Positions 35,113 through 43,157 of a stretch of DNA of 54,117 nt are shown here, in pieces. A program made the position numbers and the translations under genes. A model generated the notes under the pieces. It searched no databases, was not told where the DNA came from, and saw only the letters and a list, made by a program, of their open reading frames with translations. Origin of the DNA: Bradyrhizobium sp. 139 (lineage in GTDB: Bacteria; Pseudomonadota; Alphaproteobacteria; Rhizobiales; Xanthobacteraceae); NCBI RefSeq assembly GCF_023074175.1, contig NZ_JADPKS010000088.1, positions 17,501-71,617 of the forward strand. Direction: 5' to 3'. The stretch's first letter is position 1. The number at the start of each line of letters is the position of its first letter.

Positions 35113-36498
35113 TCATTTGCCCCAGCGGACGAAGGCGACCGAGGCTGCGGTCGAAAGCCCGAACACGACCATGGCGCCGCCGACCAGTGCGAACAGCGTC
35201 CAGGCCGGCGCCTGCGCCATCATCAGGCCGACGCCGCCGATCGCGACGATCAGAAGCCGCGCCGTAGAGGCGAGCACAGGGCCACCGACGCGCGCGGCAC
35301 CTTGCGAGGAGAAGTACAGCGACACGCCCATGCCGAAGAACACGAAGGCCGGACCTGCCCAGTGGAAATAGCTGTGCGCCGCGGCGGTGACGCCGGGATC
35401 CCTCGTGAAGAGCGCGACCCACAGCGACGGATCGAGCGCGATGACGAGGCCGATCAGGCCAACGGTAAGTCCCGAAGCCGCAGCCGCCGTCCAGGCGACA
35501 TGTCGCGCGCGTTTCAAATGTCCGGCGCCTATCGCCATGCCGACCATCGGCACCGAGGCGATCCCAAAGGCGAAGGTGATCGGGATCAGCAAGAATTCCA
35601 GCCGCGAGCCGATGCCGTAGCCGGCCAGCATCTCGGTGCCGAAGGTCGCGAGGATTTTCGTGAAGATCAGGATGGTGAGCACGGTCTGGAGCGGCGACAG
35701 GCAGGCGACCGCGCCGACCTTGAGGATGTCCAGGAACATCGCGCGCTCGAAATGGAAGGCGCGGACCTGCAGCGGGAGGTGGCTGCGGCCGGACAGGAGA
35801 TACCAGAGCAAGAAGATCGCCGCGCCGGTGAACGCGATCAACTGGCCGGCGGCGACGCCCGGCATGCCGAATTGCTTCACGCCGAACAGGCCGAGCCCCA
35901 GCGTGCCGCCGAGCGCGATCTGGAGCACGCTCGCCCCGATCAGCGTCATCGAAGGCAGGCGCATGTCGCCGGTGCCGCGGATCACCGAGGCCAGCGTATT
36001 GACGAGCCAGATCGCGACCGCTCCGGAAAACAGCATTTGCGAATAGCCGGAGGCCTCATCGAGCACGCGCTCGCGGCCGCCGAGCAGCGTGAAGAACCAG
36101 CGGCCGAAGGCGAGCATCATCACTGTGAAGAGCAGTCCGCCGCAGAGGCCGATGATGGCGGCATGCAGCGCCAGCGTCGCCGCGCGGTCACGATTCCCTG
36201 CGCCGAGCGCGCGGCTGATCGCGGACGAAACGCCGCCCCCCATCGCGCCCGCGCTCATCATCTGCGTCAACATCGCGAACGGAAACACCAGCGCGATCGC
36301 CGCGAGCGGAATGGTGCCGAGCCTGCCGATATAGGAGGTCTCGGCAATCGCAACCAGCGTGCTTCCGACCATCGCGATCATGTTGGGAATCGCGAGCCGC
36401 AGCAGCGTCGGCAGGATCGGCGCCGTCAGCAGGCTGGCCATGGGGGAGGCAGCCGGGGCACGCGGCGGCGCGGCGTCTGCGGAGGCGTCGATCGTCAT
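35113..36498 (-). CDS. MATE-family efflux transporter
   Basis: A 461-aa multidrug and toxin extrusion protein with about 12 membrane helices in two similar halves (first half from LTAPILPTLLRLAIPNMIAM, second from AVACLSPLQTVLTILIFTKIL). It has an N-terminal Ala/Pro-rich tail of some 20 residues. MATE pumps export cationic drugs in exchange for H+ or Na+. It is a single gene, convergent with nothing obvious; the DUF2147 gene follows 97 bp later on the same strand. Confidence 0.92.
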   Translation of the reverse strand: MTIDASADAAPPRAPAASPMASLLTAPILPTLLRLAIPNMIAMVGSTLVAIAETSYIGRLGTIPLAAIALVFPFAMLTQMMSAGAMGGGVSSAISRALGAGNRDRAATLALHAAIIGLCGGLLFTVMMLAFGRWFFTLLGGRERVLDEASGYSQMLFSGAVAIWLVNTLASVIRGTGDMRLPSMTLIGASVLQIALGGTLGLGLFGVKQFGMPGVAAGQLIAFTGAAIFLLWYLLSGRSHLPLQVRAFHFERAMFLDILKVGAVACLSPLQTVLTILIFTKILATFGTEMLAGYGIGSRLEFLLIPITFAFGIASVPMVGMAIGAGHLKRARHVAWTAAAASGLTVGLIGLVIALDPSLWVALFTRDPGVTAAAHSYFHWAGPAFVFFGMGVSLYFSSQGAARVGGPVLASTARLLIVAIGGVGLMMAQAPAWTLFALVGGAMVVFGLSTAASVAFVRWGK

Positions 36499-36581
36499 GT
36501 CTCACCGGGCGGAATATTGGATGATGGTCGACATGTTATAAGGCGCAGCACCTTCGCGCCAGTCCTCACCTCACGCAGGGC

Positions 36582-37109
36582 TCACCACGGCAGACCGCAT
36601 AGGTCGATGGTGCCCAGCGTCGGGACGCGGACGATGTCGAAGACGTAGGGCGCCATATGGTCGAAGCGGATTCGCCCCTCCGGCTGCTCGCAATAGACCT
36701 CGCCCGTAAAGGGTTGCCATTTGCGCGCCTGGTAGAACGCCACATTGTGCGGTTCGCAGAACAGCAGCGCGAAGCGCACCGCCTCGTTGGCGCGCATGGT
36801 GTGCATCGCCGCGTCGATTGCCATGGTTGCATAGCCGTGGCCGCGCCGGTCCTGCCGCGTGCAGACACCGCCGATGCCGCCGACGTGAACCTTCTGCCCG
36901 TTCCAGGTGATGGTGCGGAAATAGATGCCGACATGGCAGACGAGGCCGTCCTCGGGCGTCTCGATCAGCACGCGAAGGTCGGCATTGGCCCATTTGATAT
37001 GGCTCCAGGGCAGCTTCTCGACGATGTCTGGTCCGAAGACGGCCTGGTGCAGCGGTTTTGCGATCGGCCACGAGGTGTCGCCGTTCAGAATGTCGATGTC
37101 GATGCTCAT
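36582..37109 (-). CDS. GNAT-family N-acetyltransferase
   Basis: A 175-aa acyl-CoA-dependent acetyltransferase. The acetyl-CoA binding motif A is GGIGGVCTRQDRRGHGYATMAI (R/Q-x-x-G-x-G/A in the form RRGHGYA), preceded by the central strands VCHVGIYFRTI and followed by FALLFCEPHNVAFYQARKW. The start at 37109 (MSIDIDILNG) was chosen because the upstream frame lies in the sodB promoter region. The substrate is unknown. It has the size of NodA but lacks a convincing overall match, so that name is not used. Confidence 0.82.
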   Translation of the reverse strand: MSIDIDILNGDTSWPIAKPLHQAVFGPDIVEKLPWSHIKWANADLRVLIETPEDGLVCHVGIYFRTITWNGQKVHVGGIGGVCTRQDRRGHGYATMAIDAAMHTMRANEAVRFALLFCEPHNVAFYQARKWQPFTGEVYCEQPEGRIRFDHMAPYVFDIVRVPTLGTIDLCGLPW

Positions 37110-37281
37110 CGCTCTACCTTTACATCCGCTCGCCACAGCGGGTTCGTTCTCCCGTAAGCGCCTCAAAGGCAACAATAATTTTTGCTGCGACCGCCGACAT
37201 CCGATCGATGGGTCGATTCTATGCAATCTGGCGAAGCGTTCGCATCACTGTTTGCCCAAATTGACGGTATTTAACGGCCGC

Positions 37282-37307
37282 GGAACATTCTATAAGGGGT
37301 GACCGTT
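37282..37307 (+). promoter_or_regulatory. Candidate EcfG promoter of sodB
   Basis: GGAAC (37282-37286), 17 nt, then CGTT (37304-37307), an exact match to the EcfG consensus, 34 bp before the sodB start codon. The expected start of transcription near 37313 would give a leader of about 30 nt with the usual ribosome binding region. Confidence 0.65.
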
Positions 37308-37341
37308 AAGCCTCGTTCCCACCAGTTGCGGACAAGAACCC

Positions 37342-37938
37342 ATGACATTCACGCTGCCCCCACTTCCTTACGCCTATGACGCCCTCGGCCAGTTCATGTC
37401 GAAGGAAACGCTGGAATTCCACCACGACAAGCACCATCAGGCCTACGTCACCAACGGCAACAATGCGCTGAAGGGGACCGAATGGGAAGGCAAGTCCCTT
37501 GAGGAGATCGTCAAGGGCTCGTTCGGCAAGAATCCCGCCGTGTTCAACAATGCCGGCCAGCACTACAACCACATCCACTTCTGGAGCTGGATGAAGCCTA
37601 ATGGCGGCGGCACCAAGCTGCCGGGCAAGCTCGAAAAGAAGATCAACGAGGACCTCGGCGGCTTCGACAAGTTCAAGACGGACTTCCAGGCGGCCGGCGT
37701 CGGCCAGTTCGGCTCCGGCTGGTGCTGGCTCCAGGTCAAGAACGGCAAGCTCGAGATCTCCAAGACCCCGAACGGCGAGAATCCGCTGGTGCACGGCGCC
37801 ACGCCGATCCTCGGCTGCGACGTCTGGGAGCACTCCTACTACATCGACTATCGCAACCGCCGTCCGGACTATCTGAAGGCGTTCGTCGAGAACCTCGTGA
37901 ACTGGGAATACGTCGAGTCCCTGTTCGACAAGGCCTGA
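37342..37938 (+). CDS. sodB: Iron superoxide dismutase
   Basis: A 198-aa cytoplasmic Fe/Mn-type superoxide dismutase. Metal ligands are H27, H77 (NNAGQHYNHIHFW), D160 and H164 (CDVWEHSYY). The second-sphere glutamine is Q73 in the position used by iron enzymes (FNNAxQ), so Fe is favoured over Mn, although mixed-metal use cannot be excluded. The length is normal. It is a single-gene unit with a possible EcfG promoter in front and a strong terminator behind. Confidence 0.96.
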   Translation: MTFTLPPLPYAYDALGQFMSKETLEFHHDKHHQAYVTNGNNALKGTEWEGKSLEEIVKGSFGKNPAVFNNAGQHYNHIHFWSWMKPNGGGTKLPGKLEKKINEDLGGFDKFKTDFQAAGVGQFGSGWCWLQVKNGKLEISKTPNGENPLVHGATPILGCDVWEHSYYIDYRNRRPDYLKAFVENLVNWEYVESLFDKA

Positions 37939-37987
37939 GGCCTCGCGCATTCCGGGTTCGGCTCCGCCGCTCGGAATGACGGAATTG

Positions 37988-38019
37988 AAAAAGGCGGTCG
38001 CATGCGCGGCCGCCTTTTT
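37988..38019 (+). terminator. Intrinsic terminator after sodB
   Basis: AAAAAGGCGG and CCGCCTTTTT pair as a 10-bp stem around a 12-nt G/C-rich loop, giving T-tracts on both strands. It lies 50 bp after the sodB stop. A short remnant resembling family A (CATTCCGGG ... GGAATGAC) lies between at 37948-37980. Confidence 0.9.
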
Positions 38020-38151
38020 GCCGTGCGGAATTCGTATCCGCCGCGCATGGCCCTGCGCAGGGCGCGCAATGCTTCCGCCGCTGTACTGTTTGCATCGCGA
38101 GGACGGCGCCCTTAATCAGGACGGGCATCACCCTCGAGCCGAACGCGCCCG

Positions 38152-38763
38152 TTGTCAGAATCTTCTCCGAAAGACCCGGCGCCTGCCGAGGACGTGGAGT
38201 ACGAGCCGCGGCCGGGGCGTGTGCGCAAGCCGATCGGCTGGTCGACGATCATCATCGCGGCCCTGGTGGCGGTGAGTGCGGGTCTGGTCTGGCGGCGTGA
38301 TGGCACCGACGGCGTTCTCGACATTCTCACCCACGATCTCTCGCTGTTCGGCGGCATCCTGCCGCGCGTGCTGGCGGGTTGCCTGCTCGGGGCCTTCATC
38401 TCCGAAATCCTGCCGCACGAGAAAGTCTCGCGCGCGCTGGGGCCGAAATCAGGGCTGAAGGGCCTTTTGATCGGCACCGCCTTCGGCGCGATCCTGCCGG
38501 GCGGACCCTTCACCGCTTATCCGGTGGCGAGCGCGCTGCTCGCGGTCGGCGCCGATTTCGGCGCCACCATCGCCATGGTCGTGAGCTGGACCCTGATCGG
38601 CTATGGCCGCGCGGTGGCCTGGGAAATCCCGATCATGGGCACCGATTTCACGCTGTGGCGCATCGTCATCTCGCTGCCGCTGCCGGTGCTCGCCGGCAGC
38701 CTCGGCCGCTTCGTCCATGTCCGGCTCTATCCGAAGCCGGCCGCGAAGGACGACGAGACGTGA
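38152..38763 (+). CDS. Half-size permease, first subunit
   Basis: A 203-aa membrane protein with about five helices after a polar N-terminus. The conserved loop ILPGGPFTAYPVASALL identifies the predicted-permease family (PF03773 type, related to ArsP). It begins with TTG and no strong ribosome binding site is visible, so the start is uncertain. Its stop overlaps the start of the next gene by 4 bp (GTGA). Together they equal one full ArsP-like permease, so they very likely form a heterodimer. The substrate is unknown. Confidence 0.8.
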   Translation: MSESSPKDPAPAEDVEYEPRPGRVRKPIGWSTIIIAALVAVSAGLVWRRDGTDGVLDILTHDLSLFGGILPRVLAGCLLGAFISEILPHEKVSRALGPKSGLKGLLIGTAFGAILPGGPFTAYPVASALLAVGADFGATIAMVVSWTLIGYGRAVAWEIPIMGTDFTLWRIVISLPLPVLAGSLGRFVHVRLYPKPAAKDDET

Positions 38764-39260
38764 GCGCCGCGCTGCTCATCGACATCCTGTTGTGGGGCTC
38801 GGTCTTCGGCGTCGGCCTGATCGCCTTCCGCCGCGGCCCCCCGGTGTTCAAGGCTTCGCTCCGCGAAGGCTCCATGGACTTCATCAACATCGTGCCGCGC
38901 ATTGCGCTGGGCGTGATCGGCTCCGGCTACATCGCAGCCATCATCCCGCAAGAGGCGATCACCGGCTGGCTCGGGCCGGACAGCGGCTGGCTTGGGGTTG
39001 CGACTGCCGTGGTCGCCGGCGCCGCCACGCCGGGCGGGCCGGTGATCGGCTTTTCCATCGGCACAGTGGCGCTGAAATCCGGCGGGGGCGTGCCGCAGGT
39101 CGTCGCCTATGTCGTCGCTTGGGCGCTGTTTGCCTTCCAGCGGGTGATCTTGTGGGAAATCCCGTTCATGCCGGCCCGTTTCGTCTGGTTCCGCTGCGCC
39201 GTCTCAGTGCCGTTCCCGTTCGTCGCCGCCGCCATCGCGATGGTGATCGGCAAGCCCTGA
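38760..39260 (+). CDS. Half-size permease, second subunit
   Basis: A 166-aa partner of the preceding gene, with about four helices and the matching loop GAATPGGPVIGFSIGTVAL. The start is a GTG at 38760 that shares four bases with the upstream stop. Each subunit carries one GGP loop, as expected from a split internal duplication. The pair lies 40 bp before the zinc-uptake module and may share its physiology, but a Zur-like box stands between them and the module. Confidence 0.82.
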   Translation: MSAALLIDILLWGSVFGVGLIAFRRGPPVFKASLREGSMDFINIVPRIALGVIGSGYIAAIIPQEAITGWLGPDSGWLGVATAVVAGAATPGGPVIGFSIGTVALKSGGGVPQVVAYVVAWALFAFQRVILWEIPFMPARFVWFRCAVSVPFPFVAAAIAMVIGKP

Positions 39261-39282
39261 GCCGGCCGTGGACAGGAGTAAT

Positions 39283-39295
39283 GTTATAATATAAC
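39283..39295. promoter_or_regulatory. Zur-like box overlapping a -10 element
   Basis: GTTATAATATAAC is a perfect 13-bp palindrome apart from its central base, in an otherwise G/C-rich region, and resembles alphaproteobacterial Zur sites (A/T-rich, TGTTATA...TATAAC). The hexamer TATAAT at 39285-39290 inside it is a perfect -10. Zur bound with zinc would therefore block the promoter of the zinc module. Confidence 0.65.
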
Positions 39296-39303
39296 GTCCT
39301 GGA

Positions 39304-39552
39304 ATGGTTCCCGCCGCGTCCCAAGCTCATCATCACGACCATGCTCATGACCATTCTCATGATCATTCTCATGGCCACGGGCATTCGCATGGGCACGACC
39401 ACACCCACGCTCATGTCCATGATGCGGCCTCGCCCCATCCGGCTCAGGCCGCGCCCTGGTCGATCCTGCGCATGACATTGGCTGGCCGTCTCGCAGCTGC
39501 ACTTGCCGTCTGTGCCGTGCTCTGGGGCGTGGTCTTCCTGGCGATGAGGTGA
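39304..39552 (+). CDS. Histidine-rich small membrane protein
   Basis: An 82-aa protein. Residues 9-39 contain 17 histidines, mostly alternating with D, S, G or A, and residues about 57-81 form one membrane helix (LAGRLAAALAVCAVLWGVVFLAM). It is likely to be an inner-membrane zinc-binding tether that feeds or buffers the adjacent importer. It starts only 9 bp after the Zur-like box, so the transcript would have a leader of a few bases. Its stop is followed by znuC with 2 bp between. The ORF is unusual but well placed. Confidence 0.7.
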   Translation: MVPAASQAHHHDHAHDHSHDHSHGHGHSHGHDHTHAHVHDAASPHPAQAAPWSILRMTLAGRLAAALAVCAVLWGVVFLAMR

Positions 39553-39554
39553 TC

Positions 39555-40313
39555 ATGGCGGCGGCGCTGCACTTTCACAATGTCACGCTCGGCTACGACC
39601 GCCATCCGGCCGTGCACCATCTCAACGGCGAGGTCGCGCGAGGTGCGCTGGTCGCCGTGATCGGTCCGAACGGCGCCGGCAAGTCGACGCTGCTGCGCGG
39701 CATCGTCGGCATTCTCCGGCCGCTCGACGGCAGCATTCATCTGGGCGGGCTCGACTCCCGCGAAATCGCCTACCTGCCACAGAGCGCGGAGATCGACCGC
39801 AGCTTCCCGATCTCGGTGTTCGACTTCGTCGGCACCGGGCTATGGCGCGGGACCGGCCTGTTCGGCGGCATCGGCAAGGCCGCGCGCGAACAAATCCTCC
39901 GAGCGATCGCATCCGTCGGCCTCAATGGCTTCGAGAACCGTCCGATCGGCACGCTCTCGGGCGGACAGATGCAGCGCATACTGTTCGCGCGGGTGCTGCT
40001 CCAGGACGCGAGGCTGATCGTGCTGGACGAGCCCTTCAACGCCATCGACAGCAAGACCACGACCGACCTGCTCGCGCTGGTGAAGCACTGGCACGGCGAA
40101 GGCCGGACCGTGCTCGCCGCGCTCCACGACATGGAGATGGTGCGCAACCACTTCGCCGAGACGCTGGTGCTGGCGCGCGGCCCCGTGGCGTGGGGATCGA
40201 CGGCGGAGGTGCTGACGCCGGAAAACCTGTTGGTCGCGATGCGGATGTGCGAAGCCTTCGACGACAGCGCCGCGGCCTGCGCGGCCGATGATGCCCGCTC
40301 GCGGGCCGCGTGA
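39555..40313 (+). CDS. znuC: Zinc ABC transporter ATPase ZnuC
   Basis: A 252-aa ATPase with Walker A GPNGAGKST (residues about 39-47), the ABC signature LSGGQMQR, Walker B RLIVLDEPFNAID and the H-loop histidine in LAALHDMEM. It hydrolyses ATP to drive metal uptake through ZnuB. The start at 39555 follows AGGTG. The gene lies 2 bp after the His-rich protein gene and 6 bp before znuB, so all are co-transcribed. The zinc assignment rests on the Zur-like box and on the ligands in ZnuA. Confidence 0.9.
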   Translation: MAAALHFHNVTLGYDRHPAVHHLNGEVARGALVAVIGPNGAGKSTLLRGIVGILRPLDGSIHLGGLDSREIAYLPQSAEIDRSFPISVFDFVGTGLWRGTGLFGGIGKAAREQILRAIASVGLNGFENRPIGTLSGGQMQRILFARVLLQDARLIVLDEPFNAIDSKTTTDLLALVKHWHGEGRTVLAALHDMEMVRNHFAETLVLARGPVAWGSTAEVLTPENLLVAMRMCEAFDDSAAACAADDARSRAA

Positions 40314-40319
40314 TCACCG

Positions 40320-41189
40320 ATGCTCTATGACGCGCTGATCGGCCCGTTCACCGAATTCGAGTTCATGCGGCGCGCGCTCGCCGCCGTGATCGCGCTGTCG
40401 CTCGCGGGCGCGCCGATCGGCGTGTTCCTGATGCTGCGGCGGATGAGCCTCGTCGGCGATGCCATGGCGCATGCGATCCTGCCTGGTGCGGCCGTCGGTT
40501 TCCTGCTCTCCGGCCTCAATCTGTTCGCGATGACGGCCGGCGGCCTGATCGCGGGCTTTGCGGTCGCGATCCTCGCAGGCCTCGTCGCGCGCTCGACCGG
40601 GCTGAAGGAGGACGCTTCGCTTGCGACCTTCTATCTGGCGTCTCTGGCGCTGGGTGTGACCATCGTCTCGATCAAGGGCACCAACATCGACCTCTTGCAC
40701 GTGCTGTTCGGCAACATCCTCGCGATGGACGACCAGACGCTGCTGGTGGTGGCCTTCAACGCCACGGTCACGCTGCTCGTGCTCGCGGTGATCTACCGCC
40801 CACTTGTGATCGAGAGCGTCGATCCCTTGTTCTTACGCACCGTGAGCCGCGCCGGCGGGCCCGCACATCTTGCCTTCCTCGCGCTCGTCGTCATCAACCT
40901 CGTCAACGGCTTTCAGGCGCTCGGCACGTTGCTGGCGGTGGGCCTGATGATCCTGCCGGCGGGCATTGCCCGGTTCTGGTCCCGGGATCTCACCATCATG
41001 ATCTGCATCGCCGTCCTCGCTGCCGCAGTCTCGGGCTATGCGGGCCTTGTGCTGTCGTTTCAGACCCGCGTGCCGTCGGGCCCCGCAATCATTCTCGTGG
41101 CGGCGGTGCTTTACATCGTCTCCGTGTTGTTCGGCCGCGTCGGAGGCGTCGTCAGGCAAATGTTTCCCGGCCGGCATCTGGAAGCGTGA
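40320..41189 (+). CDS. znuB: Zinc ABC transporter permease ZnuB
   Basis: A 289-aa inner-membrane protein with about eight helices, of the metal-specific ABC-3 permease family. The typical segment AGAPIGVFLMLRRMSLVGDAMAHAILPG near residue 30-50 is the coupling region to ZnuC, and FQALGTLLAVGLMILPA is also characteristic. It lies between znuC and znuA with 6-bp gaps on both sides. Confidence 0.92.
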   Translation: MLYDALIGPFTEFEFMRRALAAVIALSLAGAPIGVFLMLRRMSLVGDAMAHAILPGAAVGFLLSGLNLFAMTAGGLIAGFAVAILAGLVARSTGLKEDASLATFYLASLALGVTIVSIKGTNIDLLHVLFGNILAMDDQTLLVVAFNATVTLLVLAVIYRPLVIESVDPLFLRTVSRAGGPAHLAFLALVVINLVNGFQALGTLLAVGLMILPAGIARFWSRDLTIMICIAVLAAAVSGYAGLVLSFQTRVPSGPAIILVAAVLYIVSVLFGRVGGVVRQMFPGRHLEA

Positions 41190-41195
41190 CCGGCG

Positions 41196-42059
41196 ATGCG
41201 CTTCCTTCTGCTCTTCGCCTTGCTGCTGATCGCGACCCCGCTGCACGCGGCCGAGCGGCTCAATGTTGTCGCCAGCTTCTCGATCCTCGCCGATTTCGTC
41301 CGCACGATCGGCAGCGACCGAATCAATCTGACGACGCTGGTCGGGGTGGACAGCGACGTCCACGTCTATACGCCTGCGCCAAGCGATGCGAAGCGGATTG
41401 CGGATGCAAAGCTCGTCATCGTCAACGGGCTCGGCCTCGAGGGCTGGCTGCCGCGTCTGGTGCAGTCCTCCGGAGCCAAAGCGCAGGTGGTCACCGCGAG
41501 TGCTGGCATCGCGCCGCTGAAGCTCGGCTCTGCCGCGGACCCCCATGCATGGCAGTCCGTTCCGAACGCCAAGACTTACGTGACGGACATCGCCAATGCG
41601 CTGGCCGCGGCCGCCCCTGACGACGCGGAATTCTTCCGCGCCCAGGCGAAGGGCTATCTGGACAAGCTCGAAACGCTCGACCGCGAGGTGCGGGAGGCCG
41701 TGGCAAAAATCCCGCCGGAGCGGCGCAAGGTGATCTCCACCCACGAAGCCTTCGGCTATTTCGCCGCCGAATACGGCGTCCAGTTCATCGCGCCCCTGGG
41801 TGTCTCCACCGAGACCGAGCCCAGCGCGCGGGACATCGCCGCCATCATCGGCCAGATCAAGGCCCAAAAAATTCCGGCCGTGTTCCTGGAAAATATCAGC
41901 GACGACCGGCTGATCCGGCGGATCGCGGCCGAGACGGGCGCAAAGGTCGGCGGGACCCTGATTTCGGACGGTTTGACCGGCGAAAAGGGGCCTGCACCCA
42001 CTTACATTGACATGGTCAGGCACAATATAAAGGCCCTGACCAGCGCGCTTGACCACTAG
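41196..42059 (+). CDS. znuA: Zinc ABC transporter substrate-binding protein ZnuA
   Basis: A 287-aa periplasmic cluster-9 binding protein with a signal peptide (MRFLLLFALLLIATPLHA). The likely metal ligands are H56 (DVHVYTP), H117 (DPHAWQS), H183 (THEAFGYF) and D258 (SDGL). Three histidines with an aspartate point to zinc; manganese homologues have a glutamate in place of the third histidine. The His-rich loop that many ZnuA proteins carry is absent; a separate His-rich membrane protein at the start of the operon may replace it. Confidence 0.92.
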   Translation: MRFLLLFALLLIATPLHAAERLNVVASFSILADFVRTIGSDRINLTTLVGVDSDVHVYTPAPSDAKRIADAKLVIVNGLGLEGWLPRLVQSSGAKAQVVTASAGIAPLKLGSAADPHAWQSVPNAKTYVTDIANALAAAAPDDAEFFRAQAKGYLDKLETLDREVREAVAKIPPERRKVISTHEAFGYFAAEYGVQFIAPLGVSTETEPSARDIAAIIGQIKAQKIPAVFLENISDDRLIRRIAAETGAKVGGTLISDGLTGEKGPAPTYIDMVRHNIKALTSALDH

Positions 42060-42113
42060 GGCAGGGGGCCACCCCGCCTCGCGTCGCGCGGAAGCCCAAA
42101 GTCCGGAGTTGTT

Positions 42114-43157
42114 ATGTCTGAAGCGACGTCCCAAAAAATTCCCGTGACCGTCCTGACCGGCTATCTCGGAGCCGGCAAGACCACGCTTTTGAACCGCATC
42201 CTGTCGGAAAACCACGGCAAGAAATACGCCGTCATCGTCAACGAATTCGGCGAGATCGGCATCGACAACGACCTCATCATCGGTGCCGATGAGGAAGTGT
42301 TCGAAATGAACAACGGCTGCATCTGCTGCACCGTGCGCGGCGATCTCGTGCGCATCATGGACGGGTTGATGAAGCGCAAGGGCAAGTTCGACGCCATCAT
42401 CGTCGAGACCACGGGCCTCGCCGATCCGGCGCCGGTCGCCCAGACCTTCTTCGTGGACGAGGACGTGCAGAAGAACGCCCGCCTCGATGCGGTAGTGACG
42501 GTCGCCGATGCCAAATGGCTGTCGGACCGGCTGAAGGACGCGCCCGAGGCCAAGAACCAGATCGCCTTTGCCGACGTCATCGTGCTGAACAAGACCGATC
42601 TCGTCACCAAGCCGGAGCTTGCTGAGGTCGAAGCTCGCATCCGCGCCATCAACCCCTATGCGAAGCTGCACCGCACCGAGCGCTGCTCGGTGGCGTTGGC
42701 CGACGTGCTCGATCGCGGCGCGTTCGACCTCGACCGCATCCTCGACATCGAGCCGGACTTTCTGAATGCCGATGATCATGACCACGATCATGATCATCAC
42801 GGCCACAACCATGATCACCATCATGATCACGGCCATGGCCTGAAGCACTATCACGACGAGGACATGCAGTCGCTGTCGCTCAAGAGCGACAAGCCGCTCG
42901 ATCCGAACGTATTCATGCCCTGGCTCCAGAACCTGGTGCAGGTGGAGGGCGGCAAGATCCTGCGCTCCAAGGGCATTCTCGCCTTCCACGATGACGACGA
43001 CCGCTACGTCTTCCAGGGCGTCCACATGATGCTGGAGGGCAACCACCAGCGAAAATGGAAGGACGGCGAATCGCGCGAGAGCCGCCTCGTCTTCATCGGC
43101 CGCGAATTGCCCGAAGAGCTCATTCGCACGGGCTTCGAGAGCTGCATCGTCTCGTGA
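42114..43157 (+). CDS. COG0523 (CobW-type) GTPase, zinc metallochaperone
   Basis: A 347-aa P-loop GTPase. Walker A is GYLGAGKT (residues 16-23), the metal motif is CICC (C69-C72, in NNGCICCTVRGDL), the guanine-specificity motif is NKTD, and a His-rich linker lies at about 219-243 before the CobW C-terminal domain. Zinc-regulated members hand zinc to client proteins. The gene follows znuA by 54 bp, and its stop shares one base with the WD40 gene start. The name zigA or zng1 is not assigned because subfamily cannot be settled here. Confidence 0.92.
   Translation: MSEATSQKIPVTVLTGYLGAGKTTLLNRILSENHGKKYAVIVNEFGEIGIDNDLIIGADEEVFEMNNGCICCTVRGDLVRIMDGLMKRKGKFDAIIVETTGLADPAPVAQTFFVDEDVQKNARLDAVVTVADAKWLSDRLKDAPEAKNQIAFADVIVLNKTDLVTKPELAEVEARIRAINPYAKLHRTERCSVALADVLDRGAFDLDRILDIEPDFLNADDHDHDHDHHGHNHDHHHDHGHGLKHYHDEDMQSLSLKSDKPLDPNVFMPWLQNLVQVEGGKILRSKGILAFHDDDDRYVFQGVHMMLEGNHQRKWKDGESRESRLVFIGRELPEELIRTGFESCIVS

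Noticed and set aside
36582..37109. Possible nodulation acyltransferase NodA
   Set aside because: Only size and general GNAT features agree; no nod genes or nod boxes are in the window.
39325..39420. CAT/CAC-rich repeat suggesting a microsatellite or CRISPR-like array
   Set aside because: It encodes alternating His residues in frame. Similar tracts in the GTPase (42770-42840) and NicO genes (53428-53557) are metal-binding segments, and there are no spacers.
40833..43046. A 737-codon open frame on the minus strand
   Set aside because: It runs across znuB, znuA and the COG0523 GTPase gene on the opposite strand and has no recognisable domain.
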